This document shows, in pieces, positions 57,066-64,000 of a stretch of 64,000 nt of DNA; position 1 is the first letter of the stretch; each line of letters begins with the position of its first letter. The translations under genes were made by a program, and so were the position numbers. The DNA is from Actinomycetota bacterium. Lineage in GTDB: Bacteria; Actinomycetota; CADDZG01; JAHWKV01; JAOPZY01. The DNA is taken from contig DASTWV010000026.1 in assembly GCA_035765775.1 (NCBI GenBank), positions 1 through 64,000 of the forward strand, in the 5' to 3' direction. The notes below the pieces were generated by a model, which made no database searches, was not told where the DNA came from, and saw only the letters and a program-made list of their open reading frames with translations.

Positions 57066-58625
57066 ATGGGGACCACGTTGGGGACCACGTTGCTGTCCGA
57101 CCTCGCCACCACATCGGAGGCGGTGGCGGCCACCCCCGGCCGCCGGGCGAAGATCGGCCTCCTGGCAGCCACCCTCCGCCGCCTGGCCCAGGACGAGGCC
57201 GCAGTGGCGGTCGCCTACCTGTCCGGGGCGGTCCCCCAGGGCGCCCTGGGCGTCGGGTGGGCGTCGGTACGCGACCTGCCGCCAGCCCAGTCGGCTCCCC
57301 CGTCGGTCACCATCCTCGACTTGGACGCCACCTTCGCCCGGCTGGCGGCCACCGCCGGGACCGGGTCGCAGGCAGCCCGCCGGTCCGAGCTGCACGCCCT
57401 CTTCTCCCGGCTGACCTCCTCCGAGCGCCGCTTCGTCCTCGGGCTCCTTTCCGGCGAGCTGCGCCAGGGGGCCCAGGCGGGGGTCGTGACCGAATCGGTG
57501 GCCCAGGCGGCCGGGGTGCCAACCGCCGAGCTCCGCCGGGCGCTGCTCCTCGCCGGCGACCTCCCGGCGGTCGCCGGCGCAGCCCTTGCCCACGGGAGCG
57601 ACGGGCTGCGCCAGTTCCGCCTCGAGGTGCTCCGCCCGCTGAAGCCGATGCTGGCGCAGAGCGTCGCCGACCCGGCCGCCGCCCTTGCCCGCATCTGCCC
57701 GGCGGCCGTCGAGTGGAAATTCGACGGCGTGCGCATCCAGGTGCACCGCCTCGACGCCACCGTGCGGGCGTTCAGCCGCACCCTGGCCGACGTGACACCC
57801 CGGGTTCCGGAGCTGGTCCGGGCGATCCAGGCCCTCCCCACCGGCTCGCTGATCCTGGACGGGGAGCTGCTCGCGCTGCGCCCCGACGGCCGCCCACGCC
57901 CCTTCCAGGAGACGATGAGCCGCTTCGGCACGCAAGAACCCGCAGCAGCCCGACCCGGGCGGATTGCCGGCCCGGTTGCCGGCACCCTGGCGATGGTGTT
58001 CTTCGACTGCCTGCACGCCGACGGCGAGGACCTGATCGACCTGCCGGCGGAGGAGCGGTTTGCGGCCCTGCGGGGCCTGGTCCCCGCCGATGTGGTGGTG
58101 CCGCACGCCCTCGTGGCCGATGCCCCCGGCGCCGAGGCCTGCCTCGACGCCGCGCTGGCCGCCGGGCACGAAGGCGTGATGGTGAAGGACCCGGCGGCGC
58201 CCTACGAGGCCGGCCGGCGGGGAGCGGCCTGGCTCAAGGTCAAACGGGCGCACACGCTGGATCTGGTGGTGCTGGCCGCCGAGTGGGGCCACGGCCGGCG
58301 CCGGGGCTGGTTGAGCAACCTGCACCTCGGGGCGCGCGGGCCGGGCGGCACCTTCGTGATGCTGGGCAAGACCTTCAAGGGGATGAGCGACGCCGTGCTG
58401 GCCTGGCAGACCGCCGAACTCCTGGCCCGGGAGGTGCGCCGGGACGAATGGACGGTCTACGTGCGCCCCGAGCTGGTGGTCGAGGTCGCCTTCGACGGCA
58501 TCCAGTCCAGCTCCCGCTACCCGGGCGGCGTGGCCCTCCGCTTTGCCCGCATCAAGGGGTACCGCACCGACAAGCCTGCGGCCGGGGCCGACACCATCGA
58601 GACCATCCGCTCCCTCAGCACGTGA
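57066..58625 (+). CDS. ATP-dependent DNA ligase (LigB-like)
   Basis: About 519 aa. N-terminal helical DNA-binding domain (about 1-200), adenylation domain with motif I AVEWKFDGVRIQVH (nucleotidyl Lys), ILDGELLAL (motif III), MVFFDCLHADGEDL (IIIa), EGVMVKDPAAPYEAGRRGAA (IV) and WLKVKRAHTLDLVV (V), then the OB domain with VVEVAFDGIQSSSRYPGGVALRFARI. This order matches mycobacterial LigB, a non-essential repair ligase. ATG 57066 (GGAG 9 nt before) is chosen over GTG 57048. Confidence 0.93.
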   Translation: MGTTLGTTLLSDLATTSEAVAATPGRRAKIGLLAATLRRLAQDEAAVAVAYLSGAVPQGALGVGWASVRDLPPAQSAPPSVTILDLDATFARLAATAGTGSQAARRSELHALFSRLTSSERRFVLGLLSGELRQGAQAGVVTESVAQAAGVPTAELRRALLLAGDLPAVAGAALAHGSDGLRQFRLEVLRPLKPMLAQSVADPAAALARICPAAVEWKFDGVRIQVHRLDATVRAFSRTLADVTPRVPELVRAIQALPTGSLILDGELLALRPDGRPRPFQETMSRFGTQEPAAARPGRIAGPVAGTLAMVFFDCLHADGEDLIDLPAEERFAALRGLVPADVVVPHALVADAPGAEACLDAALAAGHEGVMVKDPAAPYEAGRRGAAWLKVKRAHTLDLVVLAAEWGHGRRRGWLSNLHLGARGPGGTFVMLGKTFKGMSDAVLAWQTAELLAREVRRDEWTVYVRPELVVEVAFDGIQSSSRYPGGVALRFARIKGYRTDKPAAGADTIETIRSLST

Positions 58626-58682
58626 ACCGGTCAATAATGGACGGACCGACGCAGCGGGACGGGGCGAGGTCCAGGAGGGGGC

Positions 58683-58925
58683 ATGGACGACCAGGAGATC
58701 TTCGACCGCATCAATGCCATGGCGCACGAGGAGCACCAGCTCTTCGAGAAGGAGTCCCGGGGCGAGGCAAGCCGGGAGGAGAAGACCAGGCTCGCCGAGC
58801 TCGAGGTCGCCCTCGACCAGACCTGGGACCTGCTCCACCAGCGGCGGGCGCGGCGCAGCGCCGGTCTGGACCCCGACCAGGCGCAGGTGCGTGACCCGGG
58901 CACGGTCGAGGGGTACCTGGGATGA
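58683..58925 (+). CDS. DUF2630-like small helical protein
   Basis: 80 aa: MDDQEIFDRINAMAHEEHQL, then EASREEKTRLAELEVALDQT and WDLLHQRRARRSAGLDPDQA. This heptad-like pattern is that of the actinobacterial DUF2630 family; function unknown. GGAGG upstream. Next gene starts 7 nt after its stop. Confidence 0.85.
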   Translation: MDDQEIFDRINAMAHEEHQLFEKESRGEASREEKTRLAELEVALDQTWDLLHQRRARRSAGLDPDQAQVRDPGTVEGYLG

Positions 58926-58932
58926 GCAGCCG

Positions 58933-59211
58933 ATGAGCGACACCGAGCGGCTGGCCTGCACGCACCTCAACCGGATCCAGGAGGTGACGCCCCGGACGAC
59001 CGGGTGCGAGGAGTGCCTGGCCACCGGGGACCTGTGGGTGCACCTCCGACTGTGCATGACCTGCGGGCACGTGGGCTGCTGCAACAGCTCCCGGAACCGC
59101 CACGCCGCCCAGCACTATGCCGAGACCGGGCACCCGGTGATGCGCTCGTTCCAGCGGGGGGAGACCTGGTACTGGTGCTTCGCCGACGAGGTCGAGTTCG
59201 AGCTGGAGTAG
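58933..59211 (+). CDS. UBP-type zinc finger protein
   Basis: 92 aa. Zinc ligands in CTHLNRI, TTGCEECLATG, RLCMTCGHVGCCNSSRNRHAAQHYAETGHPV follow the ZnF-UBP layout. Bacterial members are small stand-alone proteins of unknown role; the eukaryotic domain binds free ubiquitin C-termini. It ends WYWCFADEVEFELE. Co-transcribed with the DUF2630-like gene. Confidence 0.9.
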   Translation: MSDTERLACTHLNRIQEVTPRTTGCEECLATGDLWVHLRLCMTCGHVGCCNSSRNRHAAQHYAETGHPVMRSFQRGETWYWCFADEVEFELE

Positions 59212-59229
59212 CGCCGAGGCACGGTCACG

Positions 59230-60372
59230 TCAGGGCCGTGATGCGGCGGCCGCAGCTTCCAGCCGGGCGAGGTACGACGCCAGCCCGGCGGCCAGGGTGT
59301 CATAGGAGAACCGGTCCACCGCCCGGCGGCGGGCCTCGGCCCCCATCCGGGCGCGCAGGTGGGGATCGCCGAGCAGGCGGCCCAGGGCCTCCGCCACCCC
59401 CCGGGGATCCTCCGGATGGTCCACGACCAGCCCGGTCTCGCCGTCGGCCACCGCCTCGGGCGCCCCGCCGCTGTTGCCCGCCACCTGGGGCACGGCGCAT
59501 GCCGCCGCCTCGAGGAAGACGATCCCGAACCCCTCCTGCTCGAGGCCGCCCCAGCGGGTCCGGTTGGGGGCGGCGAACACGTCGGCGCACGCATAGAGGT
59601 CCGCCAGCAGGTCATCCGGCACCGACCCCAGGAAGCGCACCGGCGCCCGCTGCCGGCGGGCGCGCTCCTCCAGCCGTTCCCGGTCCCGACCCGTACCAGC
59701 GACCGCCACCGTCAGGCCGGAGAAGTCCCGGGACACCCGGGCGGCGGCGTCGATCAGGACATCAGCCCCCTTGCGGGGCACCAGCCGCCCGACGTTGACG
59801 ACCAGCGGCCCGTCCGGCAGGCCGAACTGCCTGCGGGCAGCCTGGCGGGCCGGCTCCTCGAGAGGCCGGAAGCGCTGGGTATCCACCCCGGGGGGCACGA
59901 CGGCGAGGTCGAGGTCGCGCCCCGCCGCCCGCTGGACCTCGCTCGCCACCCACGACCCGGCCGCCACCGCCCCCGCCGCCCGGCGCAGCACCCGGCCCAC
60001 CGGTGCCCGGCTGACCGGCAGGCGGCCCGGCACCGTGATCTCGGCCCCGTGGGCCACGACCGCGTAGGGCCGCCCAAGCCGGGGACCCAGGGCGCCGAGG
60101 GGCAGGACCGGGTCCAGGACGACCAGCGCCGAGCCCGTCTCCCCCGCCAGGCGTTGGATCCGGCGTTTCAGGTGCCCGGATGGCCACAGCACCGTGCGGG
60201 GTACCCGCTCCACCCGGAAGGGCTGCGACGCGTCGAAGGCGGCGTCGCCCGGGTGCACCGTGGTGAGGACGGAGAAGCTGTCCGGCGGCAGGCGGCGCCA
60301 CAGCTCCCAGAGGTAATTCTGGATGCCGCCGACCTTGGGGGGGAAGTCGTTGGTGACCAGCAGGTGGGTCAC
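59230..60372 (-). CDS. GT4-family glycosyltransferase (PimB-like)
   Basis: 380 aa, GT-B fold. The N-terminus THLLVTNDFPPKVGGIQNYL is the typical acceptor-side loop. The C-terminal half has VVNVGRLVPRKGADVLIDAA, the nucleotide-sugar motif EGFGIVFLEAAACAVPQVAG and GLVVDHPEDP. Similar actinobacterial enzymes add mannose to phosphatidylinositol (PimB'). The GTG start overlaps the stop of the upstream membrane protein (GTGA), suggesting a linked step in glycolipid synthesis or transport. Confidence 0.88.
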   Translation of the reverse strand: MTHLLVTNDFPPKVGGIQNYLWELWRRLPPDSFSVLTTVHPGDAAFDASQPFRVERVPRTVLWPSGHLKRRIQRLAGETGSALVVLDPVLPLGALGPRLGRPYAVVAHGAEITVPGRLPVSRAPVGRVLRRAAGAVAAGSWVASEVQRAAGRDLDLAVVPPGVDTQRFRPLEEPARQAARRQFGLPDGPLVVNVGRLVPRKGADVLIDAAARVSRDFSGLTVAVAGTGRDRERLEERARRQRAPVRFLGSVPDDLLADLYACADVFAAPNRTRWGGLEQEGFGIVFLEAAACAVPQVAGNSGGAPEAVADGETGLVVDHPEDPRGVAEALGRLLGDPHLRARMGAEARRRAVDRFSYDTLAAGLASYLARLEAAAAASRP

Positions 60373-61475
60373 GAATCGACAGCGGTCTCCGCCTGCTCCG
60401 GCCGCCCCTCGGGGACGCGGTGGCCGACGCGCAGCGAGAGGTACGACAGGCCCCCGACCGGGATCGGCAGCCAGAAGCTCACCAGCCGGTAGGCGATGAC
60501 CCCGAGACCGGCGACGTCGTGCGGGGCACCGAAGACGATGAGGGTGGAGGTGAGGACGAACTCCACCACCCCGATGCCGCCCGGCGTCAGGGGGATGACG
60601 GCGACGATGTTGCCCAGGGAGTAGCAGATCAGCAGGGCGTCGGGCTGCAGGTGGTAGTGGAAGGCCGCCAGCATCACCCACAGGGCGCCGGCATCCAGGA
60701 CCCAGTTCAGGGAGGCGAAGCCCACGGCCTGGCCCAGGAGCTTGCGGTTGGCGGCCATGAGCCGGAGCTGGTCCGCCACCCGCTCCACCAGGGCCACCAC
60801 GGACTCCTCGTCCAGGAACTTGACCCGCCGGCACACCGCGCGCACCACGCGCAGGGACTTCTCCTCGCCCCGGGTGAGCCCGAACACAACGAAGCCAAAG
60901 AAGCCCACCAGCACCACGCCGATGAACGCGGCGGCGACGTAGAACACCTTCGGGATGGCCGAGGTGTCCCCGGCCGTGTGGGTGAGCGCCCGCAGCGGGA
61001 TGGACAGGACCAGGCCCACCCACAGCAGGCTGTTGAGGATGACCGCCGAGCCGATGCTCTGGACCGCCAGGGTCAGGCCGGCATCGCTCTTGCGGACGCC
61101 GGCCTCGGTCAGCAGGCGGAAGCCGAGGCCGGTGCCCGCCGCCGACCCGCCCGGGATCACCCGGGTGACCGCCAGCGTGGCCAGGTCCACCCGCAGGATA
61201 CGGGCGAGGGTGGGCGTGGGGCCGAACTGGGTGAGGACCGACCTCGTCAGCAGGGCGTAGGCAACCAGCGATGCCGCCTCCAGGACCAAGCCGGCGGCGA
61301 CGAAGCCCAGGTTGATATGGGTGAGGAGGCTGACGTGGCCCTTCTGGGTGCTGAGCTTGACGAGGACGTAGTAGATGAGGACGACGGCGATCGCCACGCC
61401 CACGACGCGGCGCAGCATCTTCGGGATCCGGAAGCGGTGATGCCGGCGCTGAGCGGCGGGAGCCGGGGCACTCAT
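60369..61475 (-). CDS. LPG-synthase-TM-like (UPF0104/AglD-type) membrane protein
   Basis: 368 aa, about eight helices. Family landmarks: VTRVIPGGSAAGTGLGFRLL, AVQSIGSAVILNSLLWVGLV, YSLGNIVAVIPLTPGGIGVV and a final helix before a polar tail. It has the flippase-like membrane half of lysylphosphatidylglycerol synthases without the aminoacyl-transfer domain. Relatives act in lipid or glycolipid transport. Coupled to the GT4 enzyme by a 4-nt overlap. Confidence 0.88.
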   Translation of the reverse strand: MSAPAPAAQRRHHRFRIPKMLRRVVGVAIAVVLIYYVLVKLSTQKGHVSLLTHINLGFVAAGLVLEAASLVAYALLTRSVLTQFGPTPTLARILRVDLATLAVTRVIPGGSAAGTGLGFRLLTEAGVRKSDAGLTLAVQSIGSAVILNSLLWVGLVLSIPLRALTHTAGDTSAIPKVFYVAAAFIGVVLVGFFGFVVFGLTRGEEKSLRVVRAVCRRVKFLDEESVVALVERVADQLRLMAANRKLLGQAVGFASLNWVLDAGALWVMLAAFHYHLQPDALLICYSLGNIVAVIPLTPGGIGVVEFVLTSTLIVFGAPHDVAGLGVIAYRLVSFWLPIPVGGLSYLSLRVGHRVPEGRPEQAETAVDS

Positions 61476-62041
61476 GGCGTGGCCTGCGGGTCCGGGAGGG
61501 GACGCGTCTCCCCCCGAAAGTCACCGCGCGAGTTCACGGACCGGCACCTCCTCGACGCCCGGCACCAGCCGACCGGCCAACGCCGGGCGGCGACGCCCAG
61601 ACCATTTCAACACACGGAATTTACCGCGGTGTGGTTTGTCGGCATCCGTCGCCCTGCAGGCTGTCGCCCAGGCTGGTTTTCGACCATGGCGACAGCACAA
61701 CGCCGGGTGCGCGTCGGGGCCTCGGTGGGGGCCGGGCCCTACCTGCACGCGTGGTACAGCCAGGGGATGTACTACTCCACCAACTATCCCGCGGATGAGG
61801 GGTGAGGTCCGATTTCCACCAGCCCGGTCTGGCCGTAGCCGGGCCGTGCGTGCGGTCCCGTGGGGTCAGGCCAGTGGAGCGGGGGATCGGCAGGAAGCGG
61901 AGCCGGTCAACGAAGCCCTGCTGCAGGTCCTCGGCCACCGCCGCCGCCGAGCCCATGCCCCGAACAGCATTGAGGAATGCGCGGCCGCCCACCGGTGTTG
62001 CTCCCCCCGTAGCCTGCACCGCAGGCGGAGCCGGAGGGACG
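61476..62041. other. Intergenic region between membrane protein and MOSC gene
   Basis: 566 bp without a supported gene. A 39-codon frame (61686-61805) lacks a ribosome site. A CACAC/GTGTG dyad lies at 61611-61633 beside an AT-rich patch and may be a promoter feature of either side. Confidence 0.4.
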
Positions 62042-62695
62042 ATGGACACGCAGGCCAGGGCGCGGGTGGTGTCGGTGAACGTGGGCGGGGTCCGGGAGGT
62101 CACCTACCGCGGGAAGCCGCGGACGACGGCCATCTGGAAGGACCCGGTCGAGGGCCCGGTCGGCGTGAGCAACGCCGGCGTCGTGGGCGACCGCCAGGCC
62201 GACCCCACCGCGCACGGCGGCCCCCGCAAGGCGGTGTACCTCTACGGCACCGACGACCTGGCCTGGTGGGAGGCCGAGCTGGGTGAGCGGGTCGGGCCGG
62301 GCACCTTCGGCGAAAATCTCACCGTGGCGGGCGTGGTGATCAATGACGCCCGCATCGGCGAGCAGTGGCGGGTGGGGAGCGCCCTGCTGGAGGTCACCCA
62401 GCCCCGCTTTCCGTGCTGGAAGCTCGGGTTCCGCATGGGGGACCCCCGGTTCCCGAAGCGCTTCCTGGAGGCCGGGCGGGCGGGAACTTATGTCACCGTG
62501 CTGAGCGAGGGTGCGGTGCAGGCAGGCGACGCCATCGAGGTGGTCACCCGGCCCACGCACCCGGTGACGGTGGGCCTGGTGGCCCACCTGAACCACGCCG
62601 ACCGGGAACTGGCCCTCCTCCTGCTCCAGGCCGCCGAGGCCGGGATCTCGCTGGACGAGTGGCAGGACCTCCTGGGCCAGGCGGGAGTCGGCTGA
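62042..62695 (+). CDS. MOSC-domain protein (YiiM-like)
   Basis: 217 aa. MOSC landmarks: VVGDRQADPTAHGGPRKAVYL, GPGTFGENLTV, QWRVGSALLEVTQPRFPCWK with the conserved Cys that contacts molybdopterin. Family members such as YiiM and YcbX reduce N-hydroxylated compounds using Mo cofactor. GGAGGGACG ribosome site before ATG. The downstream gene begins 28 bp after the stop. Confidence 0.9.
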   Translation: MDTQARARVVSVNVGGVREVTYRGKPRTTAIWKDPVEGPVGVSNAGVVGDRQADPTAHGGPRKAVYLYGTDDLAWWEAELGERVGPGTFGENLTVAGVVINDARIGEQWRVGSALLEVTQPRFPCWKLGFRMGDPRFPKRFLEAGRAGTYVTVLSEGAVQAGDAIEVVTRPTHPVTVGLVAHLNHADRELALLLLQAAEAGISLDEWQDLLGQAGVG

Positions 62696-62723
62696 CCCGG
62701 GCGGCGAGCGGCTGCCTGAACCG

Positions 62724-62990
62724 ATGGCCACGCCGGACGAGATCCTCGCCGCCGCCCGGACGGTGGTGCTGGTGGACTGCCCGAGCCGATCGGTCCCGGA
62801 GGCCCTGGCTCGCGCCGGCTTCACCGTCGGCGTAAAGGGCGGGGCGGGACCGGCGGACTTCTCGGTCTTCGAGGTCGACGAGGCTCCCGGAGGTCCCGCC
62901 AGAGGGGGTCCCGCCACCGGCGAGATCGGCGCAGCGGGAAGTTCCCGCACACTTCCCCGCCTCGCCGAGCCGCAACGGTCCGGTGTCTAG
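62724..62990 (+). CDS. Truncated CoA-binding-type protein
   Basis: 88 aa. The first about 52 residues (PDEILAAARTVVLVDCPSRS, VPEALARAGFTVGVKGG, SVFEVD) look like the N-terminal third of an actinobacterial CoA-binding/Rossmann protein of about 140 aa. The rest (GGPARGGPATGEIGAAGSSR) is low-complexity and unlike that family. I read it as a remnant whose 3' part was lost by recombination; the following 70 bp are unusually AT-rich. It could still be translated. Confidence 0.5.
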   Translation: MATPDEILAAARTVVLVDCPSRSVPEALARAGFTVGVKGGAGPADFSVFEVDEAPGGPARGGPATGEIGAAGSSRTLPRLAEPQRSGV

Positions 62991-63054
62991 TTCGGATGAC
63001 CTGCTCTCACGATAATTAAAGAAGACCTGGCATCCAAAAAACCCAACAAACCCC

Positions 63055-63084
63055 TTGACAGATCCGGCGTCTGCCCCCTAGTGT
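63055..63084 (+). promoter_or_regulatory. Sigma70-like promoter
   Basis: Consensus TTGACA (63055-63060), 18-bp spacer, TAGTGT (63079-63084), with the AT-rich stretch 63012-63054 just upstream (UP-element-like). It lies about 200 bp before the membrane protein gene at 63283, giving a long leader. Confidence 0.6.
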
Positions 63085-63282
63085 CGGCTGGCAAGGAGAC
63101 ATCAAGTGCTTCGGCCACCTGCGGGGCCTCTGACCACTCGGGGGCTCTGAGCGTCGCTCATGTGAGCTCACAGGGTACTTCGTCGCATTCTGCCCCGCTT
63201 CCACCGTCCCAAACCCGTCCAATAGGAGCTTGGTGGGGATGCGCCACGGGAAGTTCCCCTGGCGCCGGACCGGAGGTCACGC

Positions 63283-64000
63283 ATGGCACATATGGCACCC
63301 GTAGATGCAGTGGCACCCATCCACGTGGCGGCCCCGCCGGTCGGCGTGCGACCGGCGCCCGCCGGTGTCGTGCACCCGCCCGGTGCCAGGCGGGCGGCCA
63401 CCGCCCAAACCGCGCACCTCCCGATCCCCGCCCTCCTGCTCCTGGCGGGCCTTGCCACGGGCGCCGCGGCGCAGGGTGGGTACCACACCGCAGGCCAGAT
63501 CGGGATGGCGGGCTTCCTCGGTGCCGCGCTGGTCGCCTCAGTTGCCGCCTCGTTCTCCGCCCGCCGCCCGCCTTGGCGGATCCTCTCCGCGGTCCCGGTC
63601 CCCGCCGCCGCCACCCTGGCGGCCTGGGCGGTGGTGAGCGGAGCCCGGGCGGGCGACACCCGGGCCGCCCTCTCCATCGTCGGCCTGCTGGCCGGCGTTG
63701 CGGCGGTGGTCATCGTGTGCCAAGCCCTGAGCGGCCCGCAACGCGAGCTCCTCGTGTCCGGTGCCGTCGCGGTCGGGGCCCTCGTGGCGCTCACCGGCTG
63801 GGCCGGCGTCGCCTTCCGCTCCGCACCCTGGGCTCTGGAGAGCAGCGGGCTGTGGCGGGCCGCCACCACCCTCACCTATGCCAACGCGGCAGCTGGGCTG
63901 CTCGTACCCCTGGCCCTGGTGGCGATGGCCGCCTTGTGCGGGGCAGCGCTGCCCAAGCCACCGGTCACCCGTCCCGGCCTGGGGCGGGCCCCCTCTCCCC
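63283..64000 (+). CDS. O-antigen ligase-like polytopic membrane protein, cut by the right window edge
   Basis: 239 codons visible without stop. ATG 63283 is preceded by GGAGG six nt away. After a Pro/Ala-rich start there are about six hydrophobic helices (IPALLLLAGLATGAAAQGGY; LLVSGAVAVGALVALTGWAG). The segment SSGLWRAATTLTYANAAAGLL resembles the RxxGxxxYPN(A/x)xG region of O-antigen ligase/polymerase (Wzy/WaaL) proteins. Such proteins polymerise or ligate lipid-linked glycans. The catalytic loop is outside the window. Confidence 0.65.
   Translation, partial: MAHMAPVDAVAPIHVAAPPVGVRPAPAGVVHPPGARRAATAQTAHLPIPALLLLAGLATGAAAQGGYHTAGQIGMAGFLGAALVASVAASFSARRPPWRILSAVPVPAAATLAAWAVVSGARAGDTRAALSIVGLLAGVAAVVIVCQALSGPQRELLVSGAVAVGALVALTGWAGVAFRSAPWALESSGLWRAATTLTYANAAAGLLVPLALVAMAALCGAALPKPPVTRPGLGRAPSP

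Noticed and set aside
61686-61805. 39-codon plus-strand ORF (MATAQRRVRVGASVG start)
   Set aside because: No ribosome binding site or recognised family; left as unsupported, though a leaderless gene cannot be excluded.
63168-63875. 235-codon minus-strand frame
   Set aside because: Mirror of the membrane protein on the plus strand, which has GGAGG before ATG and clear hydrophobic helices.
1-64000. tRNA or rRNA genes
   Set aside because: Gaps between genes were looked over; no cloverleaf with the TTCRANYC loop or rRNA signature was recognised.

Overview
The window is very GC-rich (roughly 70 %), gene-dense DNA with many GTG starts, overlapping stop/start pairs and several apparently leaderless genes. 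Protein content points to a high-GC Actinomycetota chromosome, plausibly an Acidimicrobiia-like soil or environmental lineage. The markers are an actinobacterial-type (group 1h-like) NiFe hydrogenase, a mycothiol-type arsenate reductase, a choice-of-anchor-P secreted protein, [10 protein letters not shown]-repeat proteins and PimB-like glycosyltransferase genes. I see no rRNA, tRNA or CRISPR array. The lineage is inference from gene content only.

Layout. 0-6.6 kb: edge-cut pseudo-receiver protein, HtrA-type membrane protease, MarR regulator, CBS-domain ClC channel, MurJ flippase. 6.9-16.2 kb: large secreted Ig-repeat protein with a clear terminator, TPR-GNAT fusion, LAL-type LuxR ATPase regulator, DUF5995-like and small proteins. 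16.3-20.8 kb: arsenic locus (arsR divergent from an aquaporin, arsC, arsM) split by an intact 2,037-bp IS1595-like element with 26-bp inverted ends, an exact 8-bp target duplication, a transposase, a 57-aa antisense ORF and a passenger gene. 20.8-26.8 kb: P450/carbamoyltransferase operon on the minus strand; DtxR-like regulator, divergent Nramp transporter and small membrane protein coupled on the plus strand.

26.8-46.9 kb is a hydrogenase island. It holds hhyS-hhyL, a NifU-domain/Cys4 fusion protein, DUF5947-like and DUF6084-like proteins, a 514-aa protein, a maturation endopeptidase, hypC-hypD-hypE, an extra HypC-like protein, and a convergent hypothetical-PDDEXK-hypA-hypB operon. A NarL-type two-component system lies divergent to the structural genes. 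No hypF is seen. Most notable is a duplicated two-gene module: a 33-aa membrane peptide followed by a helical protein. It occurs once inside the hydrogenase operon (40.3-40.8 kb) and once divergent from the HypC-like gene (29.1-26.8 kb). In the second copy the helical protein has grown into a 710-aa repeat protein carrying six basic MPSVLG-type motifs, three acidic strand-like repeats and a histone H1-like Lys/Ala/Pro tail. This looks like a scaffold or anchoring system that I cannot match to a described one.

47-64 kb: YgfZ-like protein lacking the signature cysteine, ferritin-like/VIT1 iron exporter, MauE-like protein, subtilase, two secreted proteins sharing [10 protein letters not shown] repeats, YkgJ-like protein, ATP-dependent DNA ligase, DUF2630 and UBP zinc-finger proteins, a GT4/LPG-synthase-TM pair, MOSC protein, a truncated CoA-binding-type gene and an edge-cut O-antigen-ligase-like membrane protein.
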